A stretch of 50,914 nt of DNA from Acetivibrio alkalicellulosi (GCA_008125075.1 VLTH01000002.1:369928-420841); one strand, 5' to 3'. Positions 1 to 8,888 are shown, numbered from the stretch's first letter. The notes: generated by a model not told the origin, from the sequence alone. Made by a program: numbers and translations.

Positions 1-142
1 TTTTTTTAAAATAATTATACCATTTATTAAGACTTCTTAAGTTTACATTGTTGTTTTTACACCATTGTGTTTTGATTTTGTCCACTCTTTTTAAATTGTT
101 CTACTATGTCTCTCCACATCTTTAGATTTTTTCTTCTGACAT
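1..142 (-). pseudogene. Degenerate IS66-type accessory orf (TnpA-like) fragment
   Basis: Reading the minus strand from an ATG at 142, preceded by a GGAGGTG ribosome binding site, gives MSEEK and then an early stop. Two other frames continue with WRDIVEQFKKSGQNQNT and then WCKNNNVNLRSLNKWYNYF. Spliced together this resembles the N-terminal helix-turn-helix segment of the small IS66-family orfA protein (pattern W..I.E...SG.....WC...N......W). At least two frameshifts make it non-functional, and it is cut by the window edge. The family assignment is from pattern memory and is moderate; that the gene is broken is seen directly. Confidence 0.45.
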
Positions 143-276
143 AAAAACACCTCCAAATTTATATTGAAGGTATTATCTCATATATTATTTTCATTTAAAA
201 TGTGGGTAATATATGACGCTTACTTTTAATCATTGTTTCCTGTTAAATTATTACTTGCAAACTGTAAGAATCGAGA

Positions 277-624
277 CTAATCGAAAAACTTTCCCTTATG
301 AAAATTCTCATTTCCAAGTTTTTTTGCTGTCATCCTAAATATAACGCAACCATCTGGACATACAACATCCTTACTATATTTTCTATTACCACCGATGTTC
401 TCTAAATCTCCACCACTTCTGACAGCTTCCATGATTGGGAACATAATCATCATTACTTTAGAGCAAATACCCTGTCCATTTACATTTACAGGACAACCAT
501 AGGTACAGGTATACTTGTCTCCTACTTCCTCGCCATTTCGGCAATATTTCTCTGTGTGGTCGCCACGAAGAAACCCTATTACCTCGATTTCCCATTCATA
601 CTCTTCATTATACCATTTTTTCAT
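277..624 (-). CDS. TIGR04076 family cysteine-rich protein
   Basis: This 115-residue soluble protein has a complete reading frame and a GGAGG ribosome binding site about 7 nt before the ATG. The pattern YCRNGEEVGDKYTCTYGCP, followed by a GICSK segment and a late VCPDGCVIFR segment, is the signature of the small TIGR04076 family of uncharacterised proteins, and the length is typical. Six cysteines (YC, TC, GC, IC, VC, GC) suggest a metal or disulfide site, but no function is established for the family. It stands alone between insertion-sequence debris and an empty stretch, with no operon partner. Confidence 0.85.
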   Translation of the reverse strand: MKKWYNEEYEWEIEVIGFLRGDHTEKYCRNGEEVGDKYTCTYGCPVNVNGQGICSKVMMIMFPIMEAVRSGGDLENIGGNRKYSKDVVCPDGCVIFRMTAKKLGNENFHKGKFFD

Positions 625-928
625 GATAAACCTCCATATTCTAACTTTAAATATTTATTAATTTTTATAAGTGCCATATCCATAACTAGCGCACCATCAA
701 TAGATTTTCACAATAATTTAGTATATCTTTAGTTCTAGCATAACCATTACGCGACTTGAAAACTTTATCTATTTTGATTTCACTAGCTAATGTCTCAAGT
801 AAGCTAATATGTGAAGGCCAGGTGTCGGGAAGCCGGAGCTGAACTAAGGAAAACTACATTAGCTACTTTGTCTCGCTTTATATAAATAATTCGAATTAAC
901 AAAACGATAAATTGGAATATGTATGGGG
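625..928. other. Gene-free stretch
   Basis: No open frame with a ribosome binding site is visible on either strand. The only distinctive piece is a short G+C-richer patch at about 813-850 (containing CAGGTGTCGGGAAGCCGG), out of keeping with its AT-rich surroundings. It may be a scrap of an intron or mobile element, but I cannot assign it. Confidence 0.4.
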
Positions 929-1204
929 CTACTCAATAGTATCTTCATTTATAAAATCATATTCACTATCTATTAATATCTGCAAATACTTATCAAAGCT
1001 ATTTTCAATTATTTGATTCGCAGACAACAGATAATACGGGTATCCCTCTAAATCAGAACCAAGAAAGTAAAAACCAAGCTTTTCACCTGCATATTCTCTC
1101 CAGTATGTACCATCTACAAATTGAAGAAGTTGCACTAACGAATCAGGAATATTAGATTGTTTAGATTTTTTTTCATTAGGTGGAGAATATTTTACATAAA
1201 GCAC
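929..1204 (-). CDS. Small hypothetical protein, possibly SUKH/SMI1-KNR4-like fragment
   Basis: This is a 91-residue acidic frame beginning at a GTG that has no ribosome binding site; the frame stays open upstream of the GTG for several codons. The middle part (LVQLLQFVDGTYW ... GFYFLGSDLEGYPYYLL) recalls the second half of SMI1/KNR4 (SUKH) domain proteins, which are often immunity proteins for nuclease toxins. That resemblance is weak. Lack of a start signal and small size suggest either a remnant of a longer gene or a wrong start. It lies 32 nt downstream of the DUF445 gene on the same strand. Confidence 0.4.
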   Translation of the reverse strand: MLYVKYSPPNEKKSKQSNIPDSLVQLLQFVDGTYWREYAGEKLGFYFLGSDLEGYPYYLLSANQIIENSFDKYLQILIDSEYDFINEDTIE

Positions 1205-1236
1205 TATGTTTATAAAATATCTAAAATATAATATTT

Positions 1237-1827
1237 TTATCTCATAAAAATTACTATTGTACCTTGTAGTATCCCAATTACAAAACCCAGTATAGCTCCA
1301 ATATATTCTACAAACTTCAACTCTCTTGAAATTAAATCTAATAATATTTTTTCAAACATGTCAAAATCCATTTTATTAACTTTTTCTTCAACAATTGTTT
1401 TAATATTTATTGTATTGTCAGATGAAATTATTTCATTAAAAATATCTGAAAAAAATGAACTTTCCTCTTCCATAAATTTTTCAAGTATTTTATTAATATG
1501 TCCACCAGCCATTGTCAGTATAAAAGTAGGAACATTTTCTTTTATAATTGTAGATATCTTTTCTTTTAATCTTTTTTTGACTAATTCTATATTCGTTTCA
1601 TTAATAAAACTTTCTTTTAAATCTTCAATTCCTATTAGTTCTCTTTCAACTACTTTTCCAAGACTTTCAGCTATAGCAGACTGCCTCTTTGGAAAAACCC
1701 CTTGGATTTCAAAAAAGAATAATTTAACTGGTTTTACAGGTTTAAAAAGCATTTTTATAGCGATCTTATTTGTAATCCAGCCAATAAATGATCCTAATAT
1801 AGCAAGTAATAAAATTTTTATAAGCAT
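1237..1827 (-). CDS. DUF445 family membrane-anchored protein (YheB-like)
   Basis: The 196-residue protein starts at the ATG giving MLIKILLLAILGSFIGW, because a GGTGGAG ribosome binding site lies 4 nt before it; the open frame extends 14 codons further without a binding site. An N-terminal membrane helix is followed by the DUF445 hallmark WITNKIAIKMLFKP, then a charged helical middle, a cytoplasm-like segment and a C-terminal hydrophobic helix (EYIGAILGFVIGILQGTIVIF). Family members are uncharacterised envelope proteins of Firmicutes (B. subtilis YheB type). The protein is shorter than YheB, but both ends look intact. Confidence 0.85.
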   Translation of the reverse strand: MLIKILLLAILGSFIGWITNKIAIKMLFKPVKPVKLFFFEIQGVFPKRQSAIAESLGKVVERELIGIEDLKESFINETNIELVKKRLKEKISTIIKENVPTFILTMAGGHINKILEKFMEEESSFFSDIFNEIISSDNTINIKTIVEEKVNKMDFDMFEKILLDLISRELKFVEYIGAILGFVIGILQGTIVIFMR

Positions 1828-2091
1828 AATACTCCACCCTGAATAATATATTTGCAAAAACCAAATCAATTTATAAAAAGAATTTAATGTTTACGAATAA
1901 TTATTACATATTTTTTTTATGATTTCAATATTTCTAATTCTATATTAAAATAAGAGCCCTAGTATTGATTAAAAACTTATTTTTCTTTTTTACAAAATAA
2001 ATTTAATAAAATTAGCAGAATATCTATAGTCATAAGTATCCATCAAACCATTAAAGAATATACTAATTTATAGTGATAGAAAAAGAATTAT

Positions 2092-2330
2092 CTAAGGGCT
2101 TGAGTCTTTGAGATTATGAATAAGCTTTAGTTTAAGTGAAGTTTTGTTTTTTATTAATGTAAGTATTCTTATGGCAGCAAAAATAAGGTAATCACCACAT
2201 AAGATTCCTGTTGGAATGCCGTATTTTATATGTACAGTCTGTTTATTTCTTCTTAAAGCACGTTGATCAATAATATCATCATGGACAAGACTTGCTGTTT
2301 GGATGAATGATGTATTTATATTATATCACA
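2092..2330 (-). pseudogene. Truncated polyprenyl diphosphate synthase remnant
   Basis: A minus-strand frame ending with TAG at 2092 reads INTSFIQTASLVHDDIID followed by QRALRRNKQTVHIKYG and ILCGDYLIFAAIRILTLI. This is the first aspartate-rich motif region of trans-isoprenyl diphosphate synthases (typical HDDIID...RRG.PTVH..YG....L.GDYL). The N-terminal third and everything after the first catalytic motif, including the second DDxxD motif, are missing, and no start codon with a ribosome binding site exists. It is a decayed fragment of a heptaprenyl/geranylgeranyl-type synthase gene. Confidence 0.7.
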
Positions 2331-2549
2331 TAAAATGGAGCATTCAATATAAAGAACACTTAAGTTGTAAATTTTATCATGTAAGGTAATTTTAATGATT
2401 ATTGTTGCATCAAAAGCAGAATATACCAGTTGTGGTTTGGGCAAAAATTGACTTAATTTTAATCCTTTCAACAAAAAATGTCATTTGTATTAAAGGTATT
2501 GTTTATATAAAATTAAAATTGGATGACTAAAATATATACCAATTGGATG

Positions 2550-2578
2550 TTGTTGTGGGCAGATATGTAATATATAAT
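2550..2578 (+). promoter_or_regulatory. Sigma-A-type promoter of the MocR gene
   Basis: TTGTTG at 2550-2555 and a perfect TATAAT at 2573-2578 are separated by 17 bp. Transcription would begin around 2585, about 105 nt before the regulator's ATG. The neighbouring palindrome at 2587-2597 would overlap the start of transcription. Confidence 0.6.
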
Positions 2579-2586
2579 TATATTGG

Positions 2587-2597
2587 AGTGGTCCACT
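2587..2597. promoter_or_regulatory. Start-site palindrome, candidate MocR operator
   Basis: AGTGGTCCACT is a perfect 5+1+5 inverted repeat 9 nt after the -10 hexamer. Known MocR/PdxR-type regulators bind AGTGG- or ACTGG-containing sites next to their own promoters, so autoregulation is a reasonable inference. It has not been shown here. Confidence 0.45.
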
Positions 2598-2690
2598 TGG
2601 GGTCTGATTTAGAATTCCTCATTATAAGCATATTGTAAGCAGTTAATAGCCTTAGATATTTGTAAATTTACTATTTGATGGAGAAGAACT

Positions 2691-4205
2691 ATGATAATTA
2701 AAATTGATAGAAATACCAAAACCCCGATTTATATACAAATACGTAATCAAATACGCTCAATGATTTTTGATGGGCAGCTTCCTGCAGGTTTTATACTTCC
2801 ACCTGAGAGAAAGTTAGCTGATAGTCTTGGGATAAACAGAAGTACTGTATTAAATGCGTATAGGGAACTAAAAGCCGATGGTCTGGTTGATTCTCATGTT
2901 GGCAAAGGAACCATCGTACAATCTCACTTAACAGAGGTGTCTAAAGGAGGGGGAGTCATTAATCCTCCCCAGTGGAGACAGTTCTTTAGTCAGATGGCTG
3001 AACGATCTACGATGCCATTATTAAGAGAGCTGCTCGAGACGGCGAACAGGGAAGATATTATTTCTTTTGCTGCAGGTATTTCAGGTCTTGAAATGGATCC
3101 TATTGAAACTCTAGTGGGAATGGAAACTGACTTAATAAATCAACCTTCACATTTTGCTCTAAAACACACCCCTACTGAAGGTTTTTTGAGTCTTCGGGAA
3201 AATATTGCTCTTCTCATGGAAAAAAGAGGAGTTTCATGTTCCATTGAAGAAATAATGGTGCTTTCGGGATCACAGCAGGGAATTGATCTTGCAGCAAGAG
3301 TTTTTATAGATCCTGGCGATGTTATTATAGTTGAAGAGCCATCCTTTTTTAGTGCTCTTCAGATTTTTCAGTCGGTAGGAGCTAGAGTTATGGGGGTGCC
3401 TGTAGACGAGAATGGAATGCAGATAGATATTTTAGAACAAGTGCTTCAAAGGTATAGGCCCAAGTTTATTTATACCATGCCAACATACCAGAATCCCTCT
3501 GGCGTCAGTATGAGCCTTGAAAGAAGAAAAGCACTCATAGAACTGGCGTATAAAAGGAAAGTATTGATACTTGAAGATGACCCCTATGGAGAGCTTCGTT
3601 TCGAAGGCAATAGACTACCGCCACTAAAAGAGATAGATAAATATGGCCATGTAATATACTTAAGTACTTTTTCCAAAATATTATTTCCTGGAATAAGAAT
3701 TGGTTGGATGGTGGCTCCAAAACCTGTTATAAATCAGTTTGCCATGGCCAAGCAAATGGCTGATCTTCATGCAAACAGCATATCTCAATGGATTGTTGAC
3801 AGGTTTTTGTCAAGTGGAAGTTTAGATCAACATATTAAAAAGATATGTACTGAATATGAAATTAGAAGAGACCTTATGCTTGAGAGCCTTATGAATAATC
3901 CTATTGAAGGTTTAAAATGGAATAAACCTCTTGGAGGATTTTATCTATGGTGCAAACTTCCAGAGAGAACACCCTATTCAGCACTTTTAGTAAAAGCTGC
4001 TCAAAACGGGGTGGTATACGTACCAGGAACTGCTTTTTACTTAGGTGGAAGAGAAGAAGAATATATAAGGTTAAATTATACGTATCCCCCTAGGGAAAGT
4101 ATAAAACTAGGTGTAGACAAACTTAAAAAGTCAATAAGTGAAACCCTTGATAGTATACCAAAAACACAAAAAATAAGATTGTCAGAAATTAAACCTATTG
4201 TGTAA
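2691..4205 (+). CDS. MocR-type GntR/aminotransferase transcriptional regulator
   Basis: This 504-residue protein has a GntR winged-helix DNA-binding domain at about residues 1-75 (LPPERKLADSLGINRSTV helix-turn-helix). It is joined to a fold-type I aminotransferase domain from about 110 to the end. The PLP lysine is K329 in the STFSKILFPGIRIGW motif; the phosphate/pyridine-binding signatures SGSQQGIDL, YQNPSG and EDDPYGELRF are present. A GGAGAAG ribosome binding site precedes the ATG. MocR proteins sense PLP, amino acids or related ligands and usually control neighbouring metabolism genes. The next gene is a stand-alone paralogue of its aminotransferase half, 48 nt downstream, so the two are probably one operon. 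The ligand is unknown. Confidence 0.9.
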   Translation: MIIKIDRNTKTPIYIQIRNQIRSMIFDGQLPAGFILPPERKLADSLGINRSTVLNAYRELKADGLVDSHVGKGTIVQSHLTEVSKGGGVINPPQWRQFFSQMAERSTMPLLRELLETANREDIISFAAGISGLEMDPIETLVGMETDLINQPSHFALKHTPTEGFLSLRENIALLMEKRGVSCSIEEIMVLSGSQQGIDLAARVFIDPGDVIIVEEPSFFSALQIFQSVGARVMGVPVDENGMQIDILEQVLQRYRPKFIYTMPTYQNPSGVSMSLERRKALIELAYKRKVLILEDDPYGELRFEGNRLPPLKEIDKYGHVIYLSTFSKILFPGIRIGWMVAPKPVINQFAMAKQMADLHANSISQWIVDRFLSSGSLDQHIKKICTEYEIRRDLMLESLMNNPIEGLKWNKPLGGFYLWCKLPERTPYSALLVKAAQNGVVYVPGTAFYLGGREEEYIRLNYTYPPRESIKLGVDKLKKSISETLDSIPKTQKIRLSEIKPIV

Positions 4206-4253
4206 AACAAAAGTTAGAGCCCCCTATAACGCTAGAAAGGCAGGTTTTAAAAT

Positions 4254-5444
4254 ATGAAAAAAATTTTTGCTAAAAGAATAAAAGACATAAAAGCATCTGA
4301 AATTAGAGAGCTTCTTAAAATAACAGAAAACCATGATATTATTTCCTTTGCTGGTGGACTTCCAGCACCAGAATTATTTCCAGTAGAAGAGATAGCCACA
4401 ATAACTTCAAAATTAATACTTGAAGAAGGGAAAAAGGCACTTCAATATTCTACAACTGAAGGCTACATCCCCCTTAGAAAGAAGATAGCTTATAGAATGA
4501 ATAAAATTTTTAATACGAAGGTAAATGAAGATGAAATACTTATTACAAGTGGATCTCAACAAGCATTAGACATTATTGGAAAAGTTTTTTTAGATGAAGG
4601 TGATGTAGTTTTTTGTGAAAGACCCTCATATCTTGGGGCCCTAAATGCCTTTCGGGGATATGGTGCAAAATTCTCTGAAATTCCAACTGATAATGACGGT
4701 ATGATACCTGAAGAGCTAGAAAAAACTTTGGCTTCAACTTTTAAAAGAAAACTTATATATGTTATTCCTGATTTTCAAAACCCTACAGGAAGAACATGGT
4801 CACTAGAAAGAAGAAAAGCCCTTTTAGATATAGCTAATAAATATCAGGTAATGATAGTGGAAGATAATCCATATGGAGAACTAAGATTTGATGGAGAAAT
4901 TTTGCCAGCATTAAAATCCTTAGATACAAGTAATTCAGTAATGTACCTTGGTACTTTCTCAAAAACTTTTTGTCCAGGAATGAGAATAGGCTGGATTTCA
5001 GTTGGAGAAGAAGTTCTAGAGAAATGCATACTTGTAAAACAGGGGGCAGATCTTCATACATCAACTATAAATCAAATGCAGCTAAACATGTATCTTGAGA
5101 ATTACGATCTTGACACACATATCCAGCGATTGAAGAAAGTGTACAAATGCAGAAGAGATGCACTTATAGCTGCTATGAGTAATGAACTTCCCTTGAGTAT
5201 TAAATTCAATATACCTGATGGTGGACTTTTTACATGGCTTGAAATGCCAGATGACATGGACAGCAGGGTTCTATTGGATATTTGCCTTAAAAAGGGAGTT
5301 GCTTTTGTTCCTGGACACTCATTTTATGCAAATACATCAATATACAATACTTTTAGAATTAATTATTCAAATATGCCTGAAGATAGAATTGTTGAAGGTG
5401 TTAAAAGAATTGCTACTGGAATAAGTGAGTTAAAACATCACTAA
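4254..5444 (+). CDS. PLP-dependent aminotransferase class I/II
   Basis: A 396-residue fold-type I aminotransferase without a DNA-binding domain, of the 2-aminoadipate/valine-pyruvate-like subgroup (LysN-like). It shows FAGGLPAPELFP near the N-terminus, TSGSQQALD at about 98-106, FQNPTGR, EDNPYGELRF and the PLP lysine K237 in GTFSKTFCPGMRIGW. It is clearly related over its whole length to the aminotransferase half of the preceding regulator, so the pair probably arose by duplication. It begins 48 nt after the regulator and ends before a strong bidirectional terminator. Amino-acid transamination is the expected activity; the substrate cannot be read from sequence. Confidence 0.9.
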   Translation: MKKIFAKRIKDIKASEIRELLKITENHDIISFAGGLPAPELFPVEEIATITSKLILEEGKKALQYSTTEGYIPLRKKIAYRMNKIFNTKVNEDEILITSGSQQALDIIGKVFLDEGDVVFCERPSYLGALNAFRGYGAKFSEIPTDNDGMIPEELEKTLASTFKRKLIYVIPDFQNPTGRTWSLERRKALLDIANKYQVMIVEDNPYGELRFDGEILPALKSLDTSNSVMYLGTFSKTFCPGMRIGWISVGEEVLEKCILVKQGADLHTSTINQMQLNMYLENYDLDTHIQRLKKVYKCRRDALIAAMSNELPLSIKFNIPDGGLFTWLEMPDDMDSRVLLDICLKKGVAFVPGHSFYANTSIYNTFRINYSNMPEDRIVEGVKRIATGISELKHH

Positions 5445-5522
5445 GTATTAATATGAGTTTAGAGTCTTTCACATTGTTTTAAGACTTATAAAAAAGAGTA
5501 TTGAAAAAACTTCTCTCAATAA

Positions 5523-5553
5523 AAAACCCCCGCATATAGAAAGCAGGGGTTTT
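5523..5553. terminator. Bidirectional intrinsic terminator
   Basis: The arms AAAACCCCCGC (5523-5533) and GCAGGGGTTTT (5543-5553) form a G+C-rich stem with one mismatch. A-tracts lie on one side and T-tracts on the other, so it can stop transcription from both the aminotransferase gene (+) and the SecA/dockerin locus (-). Confidence 0.8.
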
Positions 5554-5626
5554 ATTATAAATTAATTTGACACAAATCTTTAAGGATTTACATTAACTAT
5601 ATATTTAAGTTTTAGTAAAAGCTAGT

Positions 5627-5827
5627 TTATTCAAGATAAGGAGGCTCATTTACTATGTCCAGTATATATCTTTTAAGAATTACATAGTCCGTTGAATTTA
5701 CAACACCATCATTATTTAAGTCTGTAATCCTTTTTTCTAATGAAGGTGAAGCAGAGTCTCCACCTTCATTATGAACAGATTTACTTAATTGGGTTGCTTT
5801 TTTTAATTTTAGTATAAATGAAACCAA
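5627..5827 (-). CDS. Dockerin half-module in the +1 frame behind the SecA-like gene
   Basis: This 66-codon frame contains one canonical type I dockerin repeat, DLNNDGVVNSTDYVILKRY (calcium ligands D1, N3, D5, N9, D12; recognition pair S10-T11), then ILDI and an acidic tail. It starts only with a TTG lacking a ribosome binding site and overlaps the last 47 nt of the secA-like frame. Removing one A from the A7 run at 5798-5804 (minus strand) would join it in frame to the end of SecA. It is therefore more likely a C-terminal extension than a free gene. Only one of the usual two dockerin repeats is present. It could also be a decayed relic. Confidence 0.6.
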   Translation of the reverse strand: MVSFILKLKKATQLSKSVHNEGGDSASPSLEKRITDLNNDGVVNSTDYVILKRYILDIVNEPPYLE

Positions 5828-8174
5828 ATAATATAATAGGCCATATAAGTAACATGCCTATTGATGCTGCTCCAATATTACGATCATTTGCAAGAATAAG
5901 GCCAAGATCATCAGCGAATGGATTATCAGTAATTTGATATGTCCATGTAGAAGAAGGACCGTTAATATATATCTTATCTAAATTAATGTCTCCTTTGGAA
6001 AAGTCTATTTTTTTAAAATCATATATAATTCTTTTATCTATTTCCTCTAAGGTATGGGAAAATGCTTGTATAACTAGTCTATAGTATTCTTCTAAAGGAT
6101 TATGGCCACCAATGTTATACAAATGTATTCCTTCACGTATATAATTGACCTGATCTATATACGTAGACCACATATAGTCTATATGAAAAAGAGAAATATG
6201 TTTTTCAATTTTGTTCAATGTTTTATAATCAACAAATTTAAGTGCGGCACTATATTCATGATGAACTTTATTTTTTAATAATGAAACTGTAGTTCTTTCA
6301 AATAAAATATCCTGACGCATTTGGTAAATAATTTTTCGCTGTTCCTCAAAAATAGAGGAGTATCTCCATAGAAGCCTTCTGATATTCTCATTCTGACCTT
6401 CTGCAACCCTTTGAATACCTGCCAATTCATGAGAATATACAAGATTATCTATTGGAGTATCTTGCTTTACAAGATATTTTTTTAATTTTTCAAAGGTTTT
6501 ACTTCCATATTGTTTAAATAAAGTATCCTCCAAACTAATAAAAAACTTTGAAGAACCCGGGTCTCCCTGACGTCCAGCACGACCTATCAGTTGATTGTCT
6601 ATGCGTCTACTTTCATTTTTATTTGTACCAATTACATACAAACCTCCAAGTTCAACTACCTTATTTTTTTCTTTTTCATTTATTCCCCCTAATCTTATGT
6701 CAGTTCCTCGTCCAGCCATGTTGGTAGAAACTGTGACAGATGAAAGTCTGCCTGCCTGAGCTATTATGCTGGCTTCCATCATGTCATTTTTTGCATTTAA
6801 TACATTGCATTTAATACCTGACATTTTTAATGCCTCTGATAATTCCTCTGATTCCTCAATACTTCCTGTTCCAATCAGAATAGGGCGCTTTGTCCCATGG
6901 ACATTTTTAATTTCAGAAATCAGTGCATTAAACTTTGCTTCTTTATGTGAAAATATAAGATCTCCGTAGTCTTTTCTAATACAAGGCCTATTTGTTGGAA
7001 TACGGACAATATCTAAATCATGTAGTTCATTAAATTCATTGGCAGATGTCATAGCAGTTGCTGTCATACCACATACTTTAGTATATAACTTTAAATAATT
7101 TTGTATTGTTATAGATCCCAATATTTTTCCCTCAGAAATAGTTTTAAGTCCTTCTTTGACCTCAACTGCACGCTGTAAACCTTCTGGTAACATACGTTTA
7201 TCAGCTATACGACCGGTAAAAGCATCTACCAATTCAATTTTTCTGTTTTCAACAATGTAATCTACATTTCTCTTTATCAGAACCTTGGCATGAAGGGAAG
7301 AGTTTAGTTCTAACAATAACTCATAATTCTCGGGAGCGTATATATTTTCACATTTTAGCATTTTTTCAACAGTATCAATACCTTTATCAGTCAGGTAAAC
7401 ACTCTTATAATAATCATCAAAATCATAGTCTATACCACATCTTAACATTTCTACTATTTGAGGTACCCTTCCACGTCCTTTTTGTAATGAAGGTTTATTT
7501 TCTGCAATCACAAGAGGTACTCGTGATTCATCAATTAAAATAGAATCAACTTCATCCACTATTGCATAATTTAAATCCCTTTGAACAATGTTGCTAATAT
7601 CATAGCATAGGGAATCTCTTAAGTAGTCAAAGCCTGCTTCTTTAGCAGTTATATAGGTTATATCTTCACAATAAGCCTTTTTTCTCTGTTCTCTGGACAT
7701 TCCTTCGTTGATAAATCCCACACTTAGGTTAAGAAATCTAAATACAGGTCCCATCCACTCGGCATCCCTCTCAGCTAGATAATCATTAGCTGTAAGTACA
7801 TGTATCCCTTTGCCAGTTAGTGCATTCAAATACGCTGGGAAAACTGCTGCCAAGGTTTTACCTTCTCCAGTTTGCATTTCAATTAACTTTCCATTATGCA
7901 AAGCAATTGCCCCCATAATTTGTACATCATAGGCTTCTAAACTTAAGACACGTCTTATAGCTTCATATACTAGCGCATAAGAATCTACTAAAAGATGGTC
8001 AAGGATGCATCCTTTCATTGCTTTGTGCATAAGATTTTGAGATTTTACCTTTAAGAAACTATCTTTACAATTTATTAAATTTACTTTTTTAATTAGCTCA
8101 ACTTTATTCATAAGTTCTTTGTGATAGAACTTTTCTTTTTTGGCGGATCTAATATTTGATATTTTATGGAACAT
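5781..8174 (-). CDS. Accessory SecA-like translocase ATPase with C-terminal membrane helix
   Basis: A 797-residue DEAD-type motor of the SecA family. Walker A is QTGEGKT at 101-107, Walker B DEVDS at 207-211; motifs TNMAGRGTDIRLGG and LIGRAGRQGDPGSS close the second helicase domain. Helical-wing/scaffold-like sequence follows, but the usual C-terminal SecB/zinc-binding cysteine tail of the housekeeping SecA is absent. Instead the protein ends with a hydrophobic helix (about 768-788, ASIGMLLIWPIILFGFIY) and KIKKSNPIK. It is shorter than standard SecA (about 840-900), so it is probably an accessory (SecA2-like) ATPase. No SecY partner is in view. A dockerin half-module is encoded one frame away at its 3-prime end. 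Confidence 0.85.
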   Translation of the reverse strand: MFHKISNIRSAKKEKFYHKELMNKVELIKKVNLINCKDSFLKVKSQNLMHKAMKGCILDHLLVDSYALVYEAIRRVLSLEAYDVQIMGAIALHNGKLIEMQTGEGKTLAAVFPAYLNALTGKGIHVLTANDYLAERDAEWMGPVFRFLNLSVGFINEGMSREQRKKAYCEDITYITAKEAGFDYLRDSLCYDISNIVQRDLNYAIVDEVDSILIDESRVPLVIAENKPSLQKGRGRVPQIVEMLRCGIDYDFDDYYKSVYLTDKGIDTVEKMLKCENIYAPENYELLLELNSSLHAKVLIKRNVDYIVENRKIELVDAFTGRIADKRMLPEGLQRAVEVKEGLKTISEGKILGSITIQNYLKLYTKVCGMTATAMTSANEFNELHDLDIVRIPTNRPCIRKDYGDLIFSHKEAKFNALISEIKNVHGTKRPILIGTGSIEESEELSEALKMSGIKCNVLNAKNDMMEASIIAQAGRLSSVTVSTNMAGRGTDIRLGGINEKEKNKVVELGGLYVIGTNKNESRRIDNQLIGRAGRQGDPGSSKFFISLEDTLFKQYGSKTFEKLKKYLVKQDTPIDNLVYSHELAGIQRVAEGQNENIRRLLWRYSSIFEEQRKIIYQMRQDILFERTTVSLLKNKVHHEYSAALKFVDYKTLNKIEKHISLFHIDYMWSTYIDQVNYIREGIHLYNIGGHNPLEEYYRLVIQAFSHTLEEIDKRIIYDFKKIDFSKGDINLDKIYINGPSSTWTYQITDNPFADDLGLILANDRNIGAASIGMLLIWPIILFGFIYTKIKKSNPIK

Positions 8175-8222
8175 AAATTAAGCCTCATGCTTATAATTTT
8201 TTGCAATTAGCCAAATCTCTCG

Positions 8223-8251
8223 TCTATTCTAAAAATACTTTTTAGAATAGA
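8223..8251. repeat. Perfect 13-bp palindrome upstream of the SecA-like gene
   Basis: TCTATTCTAAAAA (8223-8235) and TTTTTAGAATAGA (8239-8251) are perfect inverted arms around TAC, about 50 nt before the secA-like start. A related palindrome with the same outer ten bases lies before the radical SAM operon at 34731-34761. There is no T-tract on either side as expected of a terminator, so an operator or a mobile-element end is possible. Confidence 0.55.
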
Positions 8252-8419
8252 ACATTATAATTCTTTTTTTTAGTTAAGTTTATTAAAAAGAGCTATTTGG
8301 CTTAATTGCCAAGGTTAAAACATAACATTTGGTAATTTTATAAGGACAAATTATATTAAAGCAAGCAAAACTACAAGAAGTAAATTAACTTGCATAAAAC
8401 TCATACTTTAAGAATTAAA

Positions 8420-8719
8420 TTAGACTTTAATCAAATTGAAATGAATTTGGATTTTTTGAAACAGGATAATAATTAGACTGGTAAAAAGAAATATTATTTC
8501 TAAAACTAAAAAAACATAAATTGAGATATTAAAAGAAATAAACAACAAAATAATGCCAAATAAAGACAAAGGTATTATGGCAAAGATATACCTGAGTTCA
8601 TTTAACAAAAAGTGCTTTTTATCTAGAAACATATCTATAACTTGAATTAGAGATGTCAGAAATATTACTGTACCGACTTTTATTAAGTTTAAACCATTGT
8701 TTATTACTTGCAAAAACAT
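8420..8719 (-). CDS. Small hypothetical membrane protein
   Basis: A 99-residue hydrophobic protein with about three predicted membrane helices (residues about 13-31, 44-63 and 66-88) separated by a short charged loop DKKHFLLNELRY. I recognise no family. The only ribosome-binding-like sequence (AGAGGT) lies 13 nt before the ATG, further than ideal, so the start is uncertain. It is upstream of the SecA-like gene on the same strand, 245 nt away across a palindrome; a functional link is not implied. Confidence 0.5.
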   Translation of the reverse strand: MFLQVINNGLNLIKVGTVIFLTSLIQVIDMFLDKKHFLLNELRYIFAIIPLSLFGIILLFISFNISIYVFLVLEIIFLFTSLIIILFQKIQIHFNLIKV

Positions 8720-8888
8720 AAAAACTATACATACCTCTATAAATTGATTTTATATTAAATATTATACTACTTAACTAAACAAATAACAAGTTTTTCCTTG
8801 GAAACGTTGGAGGCTTGGTGGGGGTGTTACATGCACGTGTATAATTTAAAGAAATTTAACATAGCATAATGAAGGGGTGATACTTTGA

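Noticed and set aside
5627-5827. Independent small dockerin gene
   Set aside because: Its only start is a TTG without a ribosome binding site inside the secA-like gene; a frameshifted extension or relic is more plausible.
8223-8251. Terminator for the small membrane gene at 8420-8719
   Set aside because: The stem is AT-rich and no T-tract follows on the minus strand; an operator or repeat end fits better.
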